A stretch of 64,000 nucleotides of DNA from the NCBI GenBank assembly GCA_963513935.1, contig OY740774.1, positions 97,905,668 through 97,969,667 of the forward strand, in the 5' to 3' direction. The translations under genes were made by a program, and so were the position numbers. Source of the DNA: Aphrophora alni (taxonomy: Eukaryota; Arthropoda; Insecta; Hemiptera; Aphrophoridae). Shown piece by piece: positions 1 to 11,158 of the stretch; positions within the stretch are counted from its first letter, which is position 1; the number at the start of each line of letters is the position of its first letter. The notes under the pieces are model-generated. The model was not told the origin of the DNA, did no database searches, and saw nothing but the letters and a program-made list of their open reading frames with translations.

Positions 1-1390
1 GAAGCGTTTTGCAAAATTTGGTTCAATTATCTCTCTTCTGGAAAAGTTTTAGGATATACGTTTTGGTTTCTTTTGACGTCCCTTATCACTTCCCAAAAAG
101 GACGGAAATTTGAATAAAGATGAAATTAAGAACGCAAATAACATATAAATCCTTCCTATCCAATACATCCTACAATGATGAACTGCTAGTCGTAAAACTT
201 TAACTTTTATCTATTGATAATTGTTTCGTTATGTTTAGCAGAAACGATGACGAATGAATACTGGTTTACCGTTAACATTGTCTAAATGATTGATATGTGA
301 TTGGCGATGGAAATAACTGGAGAAAGAAACATACGGGTACTTAAAACTGTATATATTGTATCCGTTATAAGCAATGATGATATTTAGTGACAAGTTTGTA
401 AAAGTATTTACGTTGTTTAAAACACGTCGTGTTTAGATTATTATAGAATATCTTTAAATGACGATAGAATAACACTAATTCAGAACAAATTAATTTTCTT
501 CATAGTAAATTTCTCTTCTGGTTTATCGTTTTTTTTTAACTTTGGAGCGTAAAATGTGCAACTATCCATGTTAGAGATGAATGAGTTCATTCATTTTCAT
601 ACACCGGGCGAATAAAAGTATCTTTTCCACAATATCCATCATTTCGATTGAGACGCCATATTGAAATTGGGTCAATTTTTTAACAAATCGTAGGGGTTTA
701 TTATTTTATTTTTTTCAATAATTAAACATGGTTTTTAAACACGGAGTTCAGTAGCACAATTGGGTTTTTAATAATCTCCTATCTTTAAGTATTCTCTCAA
801 AAAAACAGCAAAGGCACATTTAATGTTTAAAACTATTTGTGACTCATGGTAGTACCTACTACATAAGATTTCAATATTTATCTCAACAGTCTAACCTATT
901 ACACGTTTATTCTTCTATTTATTTACTTGATAATGTTATTTTTTTAAATCATATTACATTCTAAAAGGTAATAATTTCAAAGGGTTTGAAACTGTTAAAT
1001 TAAAAATGGATTCGTGAATAACTAAAGATAAAAAACAACAAATTGTGCAACATTGAAAAAACAATGTTTAATTTTGTATCACAAGAGCGCGATACAAAAT
1101 TTATTCAAATTCAATATAAGAAATCTAAGATGGCGGCTAACAATTTTAAACATCATAAAACGTAGTAGTAGATTATGTATAAACGTTGTCAAAAATTGTG
1201 AAAAAAGTAAAGGAAAACTTCTTGGCCGCCCGGTATACAATTTGATAAACATTTGATATGTAGGGATATTTTAGGGTTCACATGAACGGAAATAAGTTTG
1301 GAAAAAGTTCCTAAAAGAAAGTGATTTATTCCTAATTTAACACAACTATTTGACATTTCATTGTGTATTTTCTTGTTGGCTTTGGTTATA
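1..1390. other. AT-rich non-coding DNA
   Basis: No coding, RNA or clear repeat structure seen. A short motif AAGATGGCGGCTAAC near 1130 resembles GGCGGC/CATTTT modules found in other non-coding parts of the window. Confidence 0.5.
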
Positions 1391-1622
1391 TTAGGTTAGG
1401 TTGCGTTAGGTTAGCATAGGTTAGGCCAAAGGTTTGGGACACAGTTAAGGCCAAACGTGTGTATCAAGCGTTGTGAAATTTAGATTAGGTTAGGCCAAAA
1501 GTTTGTACTCACTAAAGGCCAAACATGTGTATCAACCCTTATGAAATTCGGGTTAGGTTAGGTCAAAGGTTTAATACTCATTTGAAGCCAAACCCTTGTA
1601 CCAAACGTTATGAAATTTAGGA
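1391..1622 (+). repeat. TTAGG stretch plus three 68-69 bp tandem units
   Basis: A short run of TTAGG units (1391-1425) leads into three imperfect tandem units starting near 1421, 1490 and 1558. Each begins TTAGGYCAAAGGTTT or a close variant, then carries a second GGCCAAAC or GAAGCCAAAC block and ends TGAAATTYRG. The period is 68-69 bp and each unit carries its own TTAGGTTAGG, so the telomere-like pentamer is part of the amplified unit. Seen directly; no family name known to me. Confidence 0.75.
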
Positions 1623-2056
1623 ATAAGTTTCTTAGCAACTATTCCAAACAATGTAAACTGTACACAAGATATTTAAACGAGTTTTAATTTCTAATTTAAA
1701 TGGCTACCAATGAAAATTGATACTTCACGGTTCTAAGACATGAACGCCGGTGTACCGACTAGGAAAAACGCCCGCCCTCGAAGTATTAAATATACTAGTG
1801 TAAAAGAAACATAGAGTAGTCGTATACAAGAATTAAACTAAACTTCTACTTCTTTCTAAAACTTTCAAAGATAAAAAAATAAAAACTTTCTGACTAAAAA
1901 AAAATTAAAACTTCTTCGGTAATTATATAGCAGAGCTGCCTCACTTCAAAATCAATTTTTATGGGTTTTATTCGTCAAATAAATGTTGGAAAAATGTTTT
2001 ATTATCGAAAAAAGTGTCGGAAAGATGATTACACAATATAATTACACAAGAAAATC

Positions 2057-2313
2057 TTAATCAGAGTCAAATTCTGCTGCAAATTCAGTAAAAGAGGAAT
2101 TTATTGAATTTAAATGTATTTCACTCGTAATTCGCCATAAATGATGAAAACGAGTATTATACTCATTGTACTTTCTTTTAAACATAAATTCGGCTATATG
2201 GCCATGGAAATGTTGTTTTGAATTTCCATATCGCGGCACATTTCCTCGCACTTCCCTCCATTGGCGTTCAATTGTCTGCGTATGTGCTTCAGTGTACGCA
2301 TATGTAGGGCTGT
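2057..2313 (-). pseudogene. ISXO2/Merlin-type transposase, C-terminal fragment
   Basis: The minus strand reads openly for about 85 codons. It contains AHTQTIERQWREVRGNVPRYG, then FHGHIAEFMFKRKY and FHHLW, ending at a stop at 2057. The order 'HT-x-x-IE-x-x-W' followed by 'aromatic...H-I-A-E-F-M-F-x-R-K' is the typical C-terminal half of ISXO2-like DDE transposases (known family feature). The catalytic N-terminal portion is absent. Upstream on the minus strand the frame meets stops and then the palindrome at 2327-2416. Only the C-terminal third of a normal protein of this family remains, so it is a relic inside the Merlin-like element. Confidence 0.75.
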
Positions 2314-2326
2314 ATTATTATATGTC

Positions 2327-2347
2327 ACGAAAGGTTTGGCCAGGTTG

Positions 2348-2395
<48 letters not shown>

Positions 2396-2416
2396 CCACC
2401 TGGCCAAACCTTTCGT
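2327..2416. repeat. Palindrome with (TA)n centre
   Basis: Arms ACGAAAGGTTTGGCCAGGT (2327-2345) and its exact complement (2398-2416) enclose a pure TA array (2349-2395). It sits where upstream transposase coding would be expected, so it is probably a tiny foldback insertion into the Merlin-like element. No target duplication could be fixed. Confidence 0.75.
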
Positions 2417-2634
2417 ACGTTTATTGAAGTGAATGTCATGAGTATGAAAGATAACACAGAGTTAATTTTTTCACGAAAAAACTACTTGTGTAATTGTATT
2501 ATTGTATTATGTAATCATCTTTCCGACACTTTTTTTCGATAATAAAATATTTTTCCAACATTTATTTGACGAATAAAACCCATAAAAATTGATTTTGAAG
2601 TGAGGCAGCTCTGCTATATAATTAGCACTTCTTC

Positions 2635-3708
2635 ATTTACTGAATTTTAATGTTTTTATTTTTACGCGATTCATAACGTTTCAAAAATATTAATTTGTCC
2701 TAATAACAATGTTCAAACAAGAGAGCGTGGTTCATTCTTTCTACTGTATACAAGATTCTATTCCTAGCTATTACAAACAAAAATCATATTGTAACATTAG
2801 AATAAGGAATAACCGATTACATTTTTTTTTAAACTAAAATAAATTACTATTTTATATAACGGTTATACCGTTTGATTCCATTAGATTTCCTCTAAAACTC
2901 AATGTAAAATATAAACAGTAATAGGATCGTTTATGCTTCAACAGTCACCGTGTTAATGTTGGTAAAGCAACCACACTAAATTTACAAGAATTATTGATTA
3001 CATTAAAATACATAACGAGCGAAGTCTACAGTTATGACGAGGTTTTCCTATAATTTTGTTTTTCCTTAAGGGAACAAATTAAACTTTAGAAAAATGAAAA
3101 CTGAAACACTCAATCTGTGAATTCTAAAATGAAATTCCTTCTATGATTTTCCGACATGTCAGTATCACAAATAAAAGATTATTTATTACCAAGGGGAGAC
3201 ATCACAGTACAAAGAAGTAGTCTGAGAGGTCGAAGCAAACAATCTGACGTCCAGCAGGAAGCAACACCATCTGGCACAGCTGGGGATCACTTAAGCTTGT
3301 CTGTCTCTTATAAACAGTTTACTTGAAGCTCTGTGTGGTACCGGACAAGATTAAACATGAAACGTACTTAAAACTGTTACGTATGTACTCCAGTTAGACG
3401 ACTTGTGTTATATCAAATATGACAGATATCATTGAGACGACTTGTGACAGATATCATTGCACGTATTATCGAACTAGTGAAAGTTATTTGATAGGTTGAT
3501 TTTGATGAAACTCCTAATATTGATATGAATTGAGTTTGGCGTCAATTTAATACTTTCTTGTTTTTAACCATCCCTCCAATTAAATAAACGCGAAATAAAA
3601 TAGGTATTTTGATGACAGATATAAAATAAGTATTTTAGTTCACTGTAAGTGATTACTGAGGACATCAACTATTTTTACATACTCATATATATCTAATATA
3701 TAAATAGA
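2635..3708. other. AT-rich non-coding DNA
   Basis: Nothing coding recognised. A small local duplication repeats GACGACTTGTG followed by ACAGATATCATTG (3397-3435 and 3436-3459). Elevated GC at about 3190-3360 holds no recognisable frame. Confidence 0.45.
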
Positions 3709-4425
3709 CTTAGAAATGAAGGGACTATCAAAATGTTAGGATATAGTAATATAGTAAGCGTACCTCAAAAAATTCGAATTTCTGGATTTAAGATTTTTGT
3801 TCACTAATAATACAACAAATGGGCAATCATCAGATCTTCACGAAAATTGGAAAAACTGTGTGTCTTTACACTAGAAATCGGTGGTCAACTTTCAAAAAAA
3901 AACTTTTTGACGCCACAGTTGCCCATTTTAAAAAAAAATGTAATTTAATGAGAAGTGGTCGTAGAGTAAACTTTTATTTAAAATTGTCAGTTTCTTTATC
4001 TACTTTCTAGCGAACATATGCAAGAATTTATTTATCAAAATAAAGTGCTCTTTTTAATTTAAAAAATTTGTTATTTTTTCCCAATAAATCGGGGCTCTAT
4101 CTATACAACGACGTCACCGATTTATGAAATTTCAACATTTAGTTGAAAATTTGTTTATTTTATTTAAATAATTTTTTTTACGGAAATCTGGTTAAGTTAA
4201 AAATTAATCAAAATATTTTTATTTAAAAAAAAAAAAGGACACCGTGTTCTAGTGTAAAGACATATTATAATTTGTGTAATTTTCGTAAATATCTGATGAA
4301 TTTTACACCATTTGTTGCTTTACTAGTAAAAATAAAATCTTAAATTCAGAAATTCGTAGCTTTTGAGGTTAGTAAGTACTCTTATTGTTACACTCTATCA
4401 ATTCGATAGTCCCTTCATTTCCAAG
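3709..4425. mobile_element. Non-autonomous long-TIR element
   Basis: The ends are inverted: CTTAGAAATGAAGGGACTAT at 3709 and its near-complement ending CCTTCATTTCCAAG at 4425. Similarity continues inward for about 150-170 bp on each side, with indels (for example CGAATTTCTGGATTTAAGAT against the complement of ATCTTAAATTCAGAAATTCG). No transposase coding is visible inside and no target duplication was resolved, so the superfamily is open. Size and structure are those of a MITE or foldback. Confidence 0.7.
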
Positions 4426-5221
4426 TTTTTTTTTTTCTTCTACGGCTCATAGAGTCGGAGATATTTAAAAAACAGTATAGCGATGCACTCAAAATGCATC
4501 CAAATCCACTTTCTAACGAAGCTCCAGTCCGATTTTGCAATTTTTTTTCAGTTTCCCCTTCAGTTGCATGTATAAGAAGAAACAAAATTCAACATCCCAG
4601 TTACAACATCTTTATATTACAATTTCCCCCTACTATGTCCAATGGTCATTATACGTCTTTCATTATGGAGTAGATGTTTTAGATGGTATTTAGTCCTACG
4701 GTAATAAGTGAATTAAGGTATTTCCCTTCCACGTTTAAGCCCATCATAGATTAAACCCAACCTACGGGTATTAAGTGGTGATTTTTTTCACAATAACCGA
4801 AATTTACCACAATAGTAGCCCAGGACAATGTTTGAAACTATAACGTAAAAGATAAATCCAAGGCTAAATAATCTCTCAAAACAATTAAGACCACACAAAC
4901 GTAATCAAGAATACCACAAGTAAACAGTACAACACAAGAAATTACTAACATCAAGTTGGGCCAACCAATCAAAAGAGACGTCACTGTGGCACTTATCTAA
5001 TCGTTTTTTGGGGGTTTTTTGTCCCTTCTCTCAAAAATTTAGCTTATGAAATTACATTCCTCGTTGAGAAGAATTAACCGGAAAATTTCAGCTATACAAG
5101 AAAAAGAAATTGTTACTTGTAATATGTAATTCTTTTTGTTAATAAATGTCACAACTGTCTACTTTTTTTGATAAGTGTTGTTAGTTTTATATACGAGGTT
5201 TCATTTATTTATTGTTTATAT
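4426..5221. other. AT-rich non-coding DNA
   Basis: No gene, RNA or strong repeat recognised. Confidence 0.4.
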
Positions 5222-5432
5222 CCCTCAGGGGCTCATTTATATTGACTATAGACGTGGTAAATCCCGATGAATCCTACCTGAATCTACACTTTTATCCAAC
5301 TAGTCTTGGGTTAGATCCCTCTTTTTCATCTTTCCTATCAAATCTCTCTTGATCAATTCTTGTTCTCTTCCGACTTGAAGCTATTAGAGTTAGTTAGGGT
5401 CTTCATTTAAATTTTTTTTTTCTTTTTTAGGA
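5222..5432 (+). repeat. Dispersed repeat family A, copy 1
   Basis: Shares with six other places in the window the blocks CTCAGGGGCTCA, GAATCTACACTT, CTTGGGTTAGATCCCTCT, TCTCTTGATCAATTCTTGTT and GCTATTAGAG in the same order. The 3' block seen elsewhere (GCGATGATGACCGAAAGG) is missing here. The GGTTAGATCCC block only loosely resembles a pol III B box, so a SINE origin is possible but unproven. Confidence 0.7.
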
Positions 5433-7319
5433 TTCGTAAGTAAACCAAGGACCCTTATAGTTTCAAATGCGTGTCTGTCTGTCCGTCTTGGTGTAAGACG
5501 CAACCAAAACACACTGTCAAGACGATAAATCCTATATATTTCAAACTTTGTATTGTCCCACATATATGAAAAAATATAACTTTGCTTCCTAGTTACATTT
5601 GTGGTTTTCGGGTCAAAATATTTGCAAAATTTTGGTTTCATCTGAAAAACCTAGTCACGTATTTTATTTATTTTTTAGCAAACGCACGTGTGTTGATTAA
5701 TTTTTTAATTTAGAATTATTTTAGTCTTATCGATGTACAGTCGCTGACAATAGTCATACTTTTTTTTTCGAAGTCGATTTTGTGAAAAATAGAATTTTGG
5801 CAAGTAGTCCACTTTTTGTACTTAAGGGACCTCAAAAATAATATCTCTGTTAAAAACTCGGAAATTTTCTTTATCCATCTGATAACTTGACTACTGTACT
5901 ACGTTAATGAAACAAAACTTGGGTTACACACAATTTCACCTTCTTATATTTTTTATAAGAGCGACTGCAATACCTCATTTTTCATTGGAAATTCACTAAA
6001 TGGTAAGGAAACAATGAATTGTACGATAATGTAAGGTTATGAAGGTTTTTTGACGACCTCGATTTAACTACAGTAGCTTCAAAGTAAACCTTACTTAAAA
6101 GATTCCCTACAAAGCTTTAACATTCTTTGCAGGTAATATTAAATTCCATTTCAACACAGGTTTTAGAATATCGTACACTAGGTAAATACAATATTTGGTC
6201 GCAATGTAGGCCACTGTTAGCGTGAACGTTTTAGAACTGCATTCCTCCAACATACACTGTACACACAATGGAGACCGGCGTGTGTTGTTTCTATGAGATT
6301 TAATGACGAGGAAATACACAGCAGCGTTCAATGTTTCATTGAAATCTATGTCGTGGTTCATTTGCATCAGTAATTGGTAAGCCGTCATTGAACCAGTTCG
6401 CTGCGCTAGACAAGCGATAAATAAGCTTTCTTTCCTCTCTCTTTGACACTTGGACTCGGTCACAAACCTACATTAAGTTTGTATATTATATCCTGTACAT
6501 GGTTTTTACACATCTAAATATAAAAAACAATTTGTATCATGGGAATGGTTTCCAATACTATTTGGGGGTGCATTTAGAATAACTTTAAATACAGATAACA
6601 GTAATTTGTAATCACAAACTTTAAGTCATGTGATGTCAACTGCGGGAGCATTCTCCATCGAAATCGAAATATTTTGTGTTACGAAAATAGTTTCAAATTG
6701 AACTTTAAATATTAAACCATTCATATAACAAAGGAAAACAAAAAGTAAAGACAATGTTAACCTGTTTTCTTAACAATATCAACAAATAAATTTCTAAGAC
6801 ATAACACAGTATAACGTATAAATTTCTTATATTAAAACTACCTTGATGTGTCAAACTTTTTTTCATCGATTTTATTATGCTTGTTAACAATATATTTCTA
6901 ATTTGCACTTCCATAATAATTTTTTTTACAATATTATTTACAAAATCGGCAAAAACTCTTCAATAACAACTGGGTAGACTGAAATTTTACCAATTTATCT
7001 CATGTTTTAGGAGATTTGATAACAAACAACTTCACTTCTTTAAATTTTATTATTAATTATTATTCCAGAAAAACGAACAAAATAAAATATTTAGACTTTT
7101 TTAGAAGTACTGTAAACTATTTTAGAGCCTAAAAAAACTTTACTAATTTCATTATTGAACACGATTATTAGTACAATATAGCAGTTACGCGTCCAGTTTG
7201 GATAAATTTCACCTTGTAGTTGAAAAAACATCACATGTAAAATCGGTGATATTTTCTGTGATCACATCCATATTCATAGTTTTTTATAACTATGGACGAT
7301 TCACCATCTCAGGTCTGCG

Positions 7320-7321
<2 letters not shown>
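5433..7321. other. Non-coding DNA with one chance-level frame
   Basis: AT-rich and repeat-like. A 118-codon minus-strand frame at 6107-6463 is the longest open stretch, but it shows no recognisable motif and is within the length expected by chance at this base composition. No other structure recognised. Confidence 0.4.

Positions 7322-7388
<67 letters not shown>
7322..7388. repeat. (TA)n microsatellite
   Basis: About 33 uninterrupted TA units. Unlike two other TA arrays here, it has no obvious inverted flanks. Confidence 0.95.
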
Positions 7389-7390
<2 letters not shown>

Positions 7391-9918
7391 CTTTGTTAAT
7401 ATCTAAACTTCCTTCTTAAACGATATTTAGATTTAAAACATTTTTTCATCGTTCATTAGTGATTTTAAAAAATTACAAAAAAACTATCATAACTAAACAA
7501 AAAATGACAAAATTGTAATGAAACCATCGCGATGTATGGTAATTTCATAACGAACAACTTTGTTCTCTTTACATTTTACTCCGACTTAACGTTGGAAACA
7601 AGTTAATCCAAAAATCGAGAGAAAATACCGTTTATTACTAGTTTTTTTTTTCCATTTTATAGTGGTGTTGCCACAACAGCTGGGTGGACAGTTTAGAGTA
7701 AAATAAACTTAGAATCTAAACCACATTTTAAACATAAAACCCATTATGATTGATTTATACTTAGTAACGTGCATTCCGCGAAAATTGGAATTTCTTCTAC
7801 TGTCCGATTTATAAAACGCACGTAATATTTACGTTTTTTAAGGGGGCTGACTTCAAATATTACATCGAATCTTTTAAATCGAATTTTTTTTTTTAAATCG
7901 GTAGCAATTAAAAATAATATACTGGTCACAGTAATTATATAATAATAAATACAATATTTGTTTTCAATGTCAGTTTATAACACCCTACAAATGAACGGAA
8001 GAGTTGGATAGAAGGTAAAACCTTCTACACTATTTATTCAGTGAACATTGTATCTCGGTCTTTAAACGTTTAAATACATTCAATGAAATGTAGCCACGGT
8101 CTGACGTGTTACGTCACACACAATGTTCACAGAACAAGGAAGTACAGTAACATGTAGAGAATTGAACTAAACTTTGGGGGAAATAATCAAAGTTAGACCT
8201 TCATCCTTGCTTAGTGATTATGAATTGGTATTCACTGAGATTAAAGTAGTAGGTTAGGTTAGGTCATAGCATATATCGATGTATATGGACTCTGGAATAC
8301 TGACTGCTTAACCTAGGAAAACTTATAGCCTACCAGTGGTGGGCCTCAGTGGCTGGTGAGCACAATACCTTGGAAGCGTAAACAATCGCAATATTGTTTA
8401 TATGTAAAACAATATGTAAATTAAATTGGTTTTTTGGACAGAAAAAAGCTTTAGAAAAGTTCAAATTTCATTTTCCGTATATATTTCATTTTAAAAACTT
8501 AAAATCAAACACCGCATACCACAATTCAATAAAACAAGATTTATTTACTATTGTTTTATTTTATTTGTACTACCGTTTGTTATGCCAATGCCTTAATACT
8601 ACGCGACCATTGTTTAAAACCGTGTATTAATTGTTTTGAATGGTAACTTTACATACATCGTTTGGTGTAGTTGTAAACAACCCTATTTTTAATTTCACAA
8701 CGAATAAAATGTTTAACACAACTAACACAAGACGAAATGCCAAATCGTCCAATAAAAAAGAAATCACTTGGAGCAAAAACCAGTACTATTTCGTTCACGA
8801 GGACATAAATAATACTTTACCCGTTGATTTATATCTATCTGAACGGAATGTCAGATAATAATGTCAACAAGAATCAATCAGCTGTCCGATTCATTGACGA
8901 GACAGTTATGTACTCCAAGTTTACAGAAAAACTCGGAGCAATTAGATCACTAAACTACATCATGTTTTAGTTCCAAGTACGGTTCACAGTTGAGCAATCT
9001 GACCGCGTACACAATCTAGAACACGACACAGGTTCGAGACTTTTAGAGCATTTCTTGTTGTTTACTTCCTTATCTTTAATTATTAACAATACGGCAGAGG
9101 AATGTTTACAGTGAAAATCTGTTTGGACGTGTATAAATGTATTACTATAAATTAAATGTATTGGAGTCTGCCTTTATTCATCGTATAACTGTTTGACATG
9201 TTTCAGACAGTTCCCATCTTCAGAAGCATGTATACTTATACGTTTTTCAAAGCTATAGATTAATGAAGACTGGGGATTAGCGTGATATACGGAAACGCAG
9301 CAAAACTAACCGAACTCAAAACTACGTAGGCTAATCTTTTAAAGGTTGACTATACTATTGTAGAATAAGTTTGGATGAGTGGCTTGAAAGTGAGTGACGC
9401 ATGGGTTGTCATAGATACTGGCAACTGGACAACGCTGATTGGTCAAGTACTTCACTCCCTCCAGTCTCGACTTTGCCAACGAAAATTATATTCTTTATTA
9501 ACTCTACTGTAGTCGAGATAAGAGCGCGTCTCTGCCAATTGAGCCATACTGCTTTCCTAAAACTTCTATAAAAAGTCTTACCTTCCTTCTTCTGTTAAAT
9601 TGTTTACCTACGTCATCCACGGTCATTTCCACATTTTTATTTTATTTTATTTCCCTCCGGAAACAATACAGATACAAAATTATACACTTCTATTACAACT
9701 ATTTTATACGATAGTAATCGGCGAGAGAGAAAGAAGAAAAAATCAAACAAAAAAAAATAAAATCTACAATAGACATAAGTGTACATTGACCTGTACCATA
9801 TTCTTAAATATAAACACTTACGCCCAATCATACTTTTTTTCCGTTCTGAGCTGTGAAAGCCTCCTTCAGAGGCCTCACCGGCGTCGACCTAGAGATCTTT
9901 TGCCGCCCAATTTCCTTC
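7389..9918. other. AT-rich non-coding DNA
   Basis: No gene recognised. There is a short AGGTTAGGTTAGG at 8252-8264. The CCCATCTTCAGAAGCATG stretch near 9210 looks like repeat-derived DNA, but I could not pair it within the window. Confidence 0.4.
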
Positions 9919-10101
9919 CTACACCCAATCAGTAATACCCGTCATCCTTATGAAGGAACAGATACTACCAATAGGGTTATCTAGGATGGTTTCCATCTCT
10001 TTCCCCGGAGGGCCTAGAGAGTATAGCCTGGCTCGTCATAACGCCTCACACTCTAAGAGAATGTGTTCTGCGGACTCTTCAGCCAAACCATCATACTTAC
10101 A
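9919..10101 (-). pseudogene. RNase H-type non-LTR ORF2, C-terminal zinc-domain relic
   Basis: The minus strand translates to EESAEHILLECEAL after a cysteine, then a stop, then RARLYSLGPPGKEMETILDNP and FIRMTGITDWV before the terminal stop at 9919-9921. The pattern 'C...EES-x-EHILLEC-x-AL-x-x-x-R' followed by a short helical tail is the usual C-terminal end of ORF2 in RNase H-bearing non-LTR elements (the same pattern as EHIIMECPAL at 25.5 kb). The copy keeps only the last 60 or so codons, and the first cysteine pair is lost. Clade within the non-LTR group not determined. Confidence 0.7.
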
Positions 10102-11002
10102 CACCTATAAATAAAACTAATATACATAGCTTATAAGTATAACATTTGCTTATCGAAACTAAAAGTATAAAAAAACATTTACTTGAATAGAAAATATAAT
10201 ATACTTCAAAGAAAACTCCACATTACTCTGGAAGAGAAAAAAACAAAGAAAAACATCCGGCTCCCCTAAAACCAACATTAACTTAAAAAATCGCCATTTT
10301 TGAGGAGAAGACTACAAATATTTTTAACTTTCTTAAGTGAAATGAGGGAAAGTGGTCTTATCTCGGAGTAAAACATAACATAGATAAGAACATATATTTG
10401 ATGTTAATTTGACATACCAGCCTTCGAAGACAGCTCTCGACCCATTGTCATGTTCGTCATATAAGACTAACTACAGGATTTAGTCCTCTGGGACTCGGAA
10501 AATACTCCTGTTGTTCAAGACCTGCAAAAAAGAATTTCATATTATTCTTGCAACATTTACATCAGCAGACTATAACTAATCCAAAACAAAGTTTCGATAA
10601 CTAAACCACCAAGGTATAAAACTTAGTCATATATAAATACCTAAATGTACCTTTTATTACACAACTCATTCAACAGTTAACTGTTAGTCTTTTGAAAGAG
10701 GTTCATGCACACTCTACATCAACACTGATCTCACATCTTGGGAGGTACAATCACACTCCACATAAATGACTAACATAGTACACCCGTTTGAACGTTATTG
10801 TAATATATATTGTAAATATTAATAACTTATCAATTCTGTTTCAGAAACTGTTGACGCAAAGTAGTTGCACGAGTCAGCTCTTGTAGTCTATTTCCAACAG
10901 AGTAAGCAAGTTGCAAGTAGCATGTCATTTTTGCACGCTTAGTTCAGCTTCGACCAGACTGTAGAAAAGACGTTACATGTAGTGCAGTCTCTAGTAAACA
11001 TA
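10102..11002. other. Non-coding DNA
   Basis: No gene, RNA or strong repeat recognised. Confidence 0.4.
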
Positions 11003-11158
11003 CTAAAGCGCTTTATAAGGTAACTCCCATCTTTCGCCTTGTTCGTTAAAACCTGGACGGTGTTCTGCCGTGTAGCTTCCTTCACCTTGGATTCCGGAAT
11101 GATCTGTGTCAAGGTTATTCCTGACCGGATTCTTTTCCAGCAAAGCCTTTAATCTCGA
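11003..11158 (-). CDS. Unrecognised 51-codon frame, possible terminal exon
   Basis: The minus strand, read from a stop at 11159-11161 to a stop at 11003-11005, gives a protein-like, charged and glycine-containing sequence with HSGIQGEGSYTAEHRPGF followed by NEQGERWELPYKAL. GC is visibly higher than in the surroundings. There is no ATG in frame, so if real it would be a last exon. The AG candidates upstream (after ...GATCGAG or ...ATTAAAG) lack a good pyrimidine tract, and no clear AATAAA follows. I do not recognise the family. It could equally be a transposon remnant or chance. Confidence 0.3.
   Translation of the reverse strand, partial: SRLKALLEKNPVRNNLDTDHSGIQGEGSYTAEHRPGFNEQGERWELPYKAL

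Larger units (their letters stand above)
1918..2626 (-). mobile_element. Merlin-like DNA transposon remnant with long TIRs
   Basis: A 709-bp element flanked by a perfect 8-bp target duplication ACTTCTTC (1910-1917 and 2627-2634). The left end starts GGTAATTATATAGCAGAGC, and the right end is its inverted complement with one mismatch at the second base. The inverted repeats run about 125-135 bp inward (to about 2055 on the left and from about 2485 on the right). An 8-bp duplication, a GG terminus and an ISXO2-type transposase remnant between the arms fit the Merlin superfamily, whose transposases are related to IS1016/ISXO2 proteins. The middle is internally deleted and interrupted by a palindrome, so the copy cannot be autonomous. 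Confidence 0.8.

Noticed and set aside
6107..6463. 118-codon minus-strand frame
   Set aside because: Length is within chance expectation at this AT content over 64 kb, and I see no motif, splice sites or conservation clue.
9600..9935. 111-codon plus-strand frame
   Set aside because: It overlaps, on the opposite strand, the non-LTR zinc-domain relic and otherwise reads AT-rich DNA.
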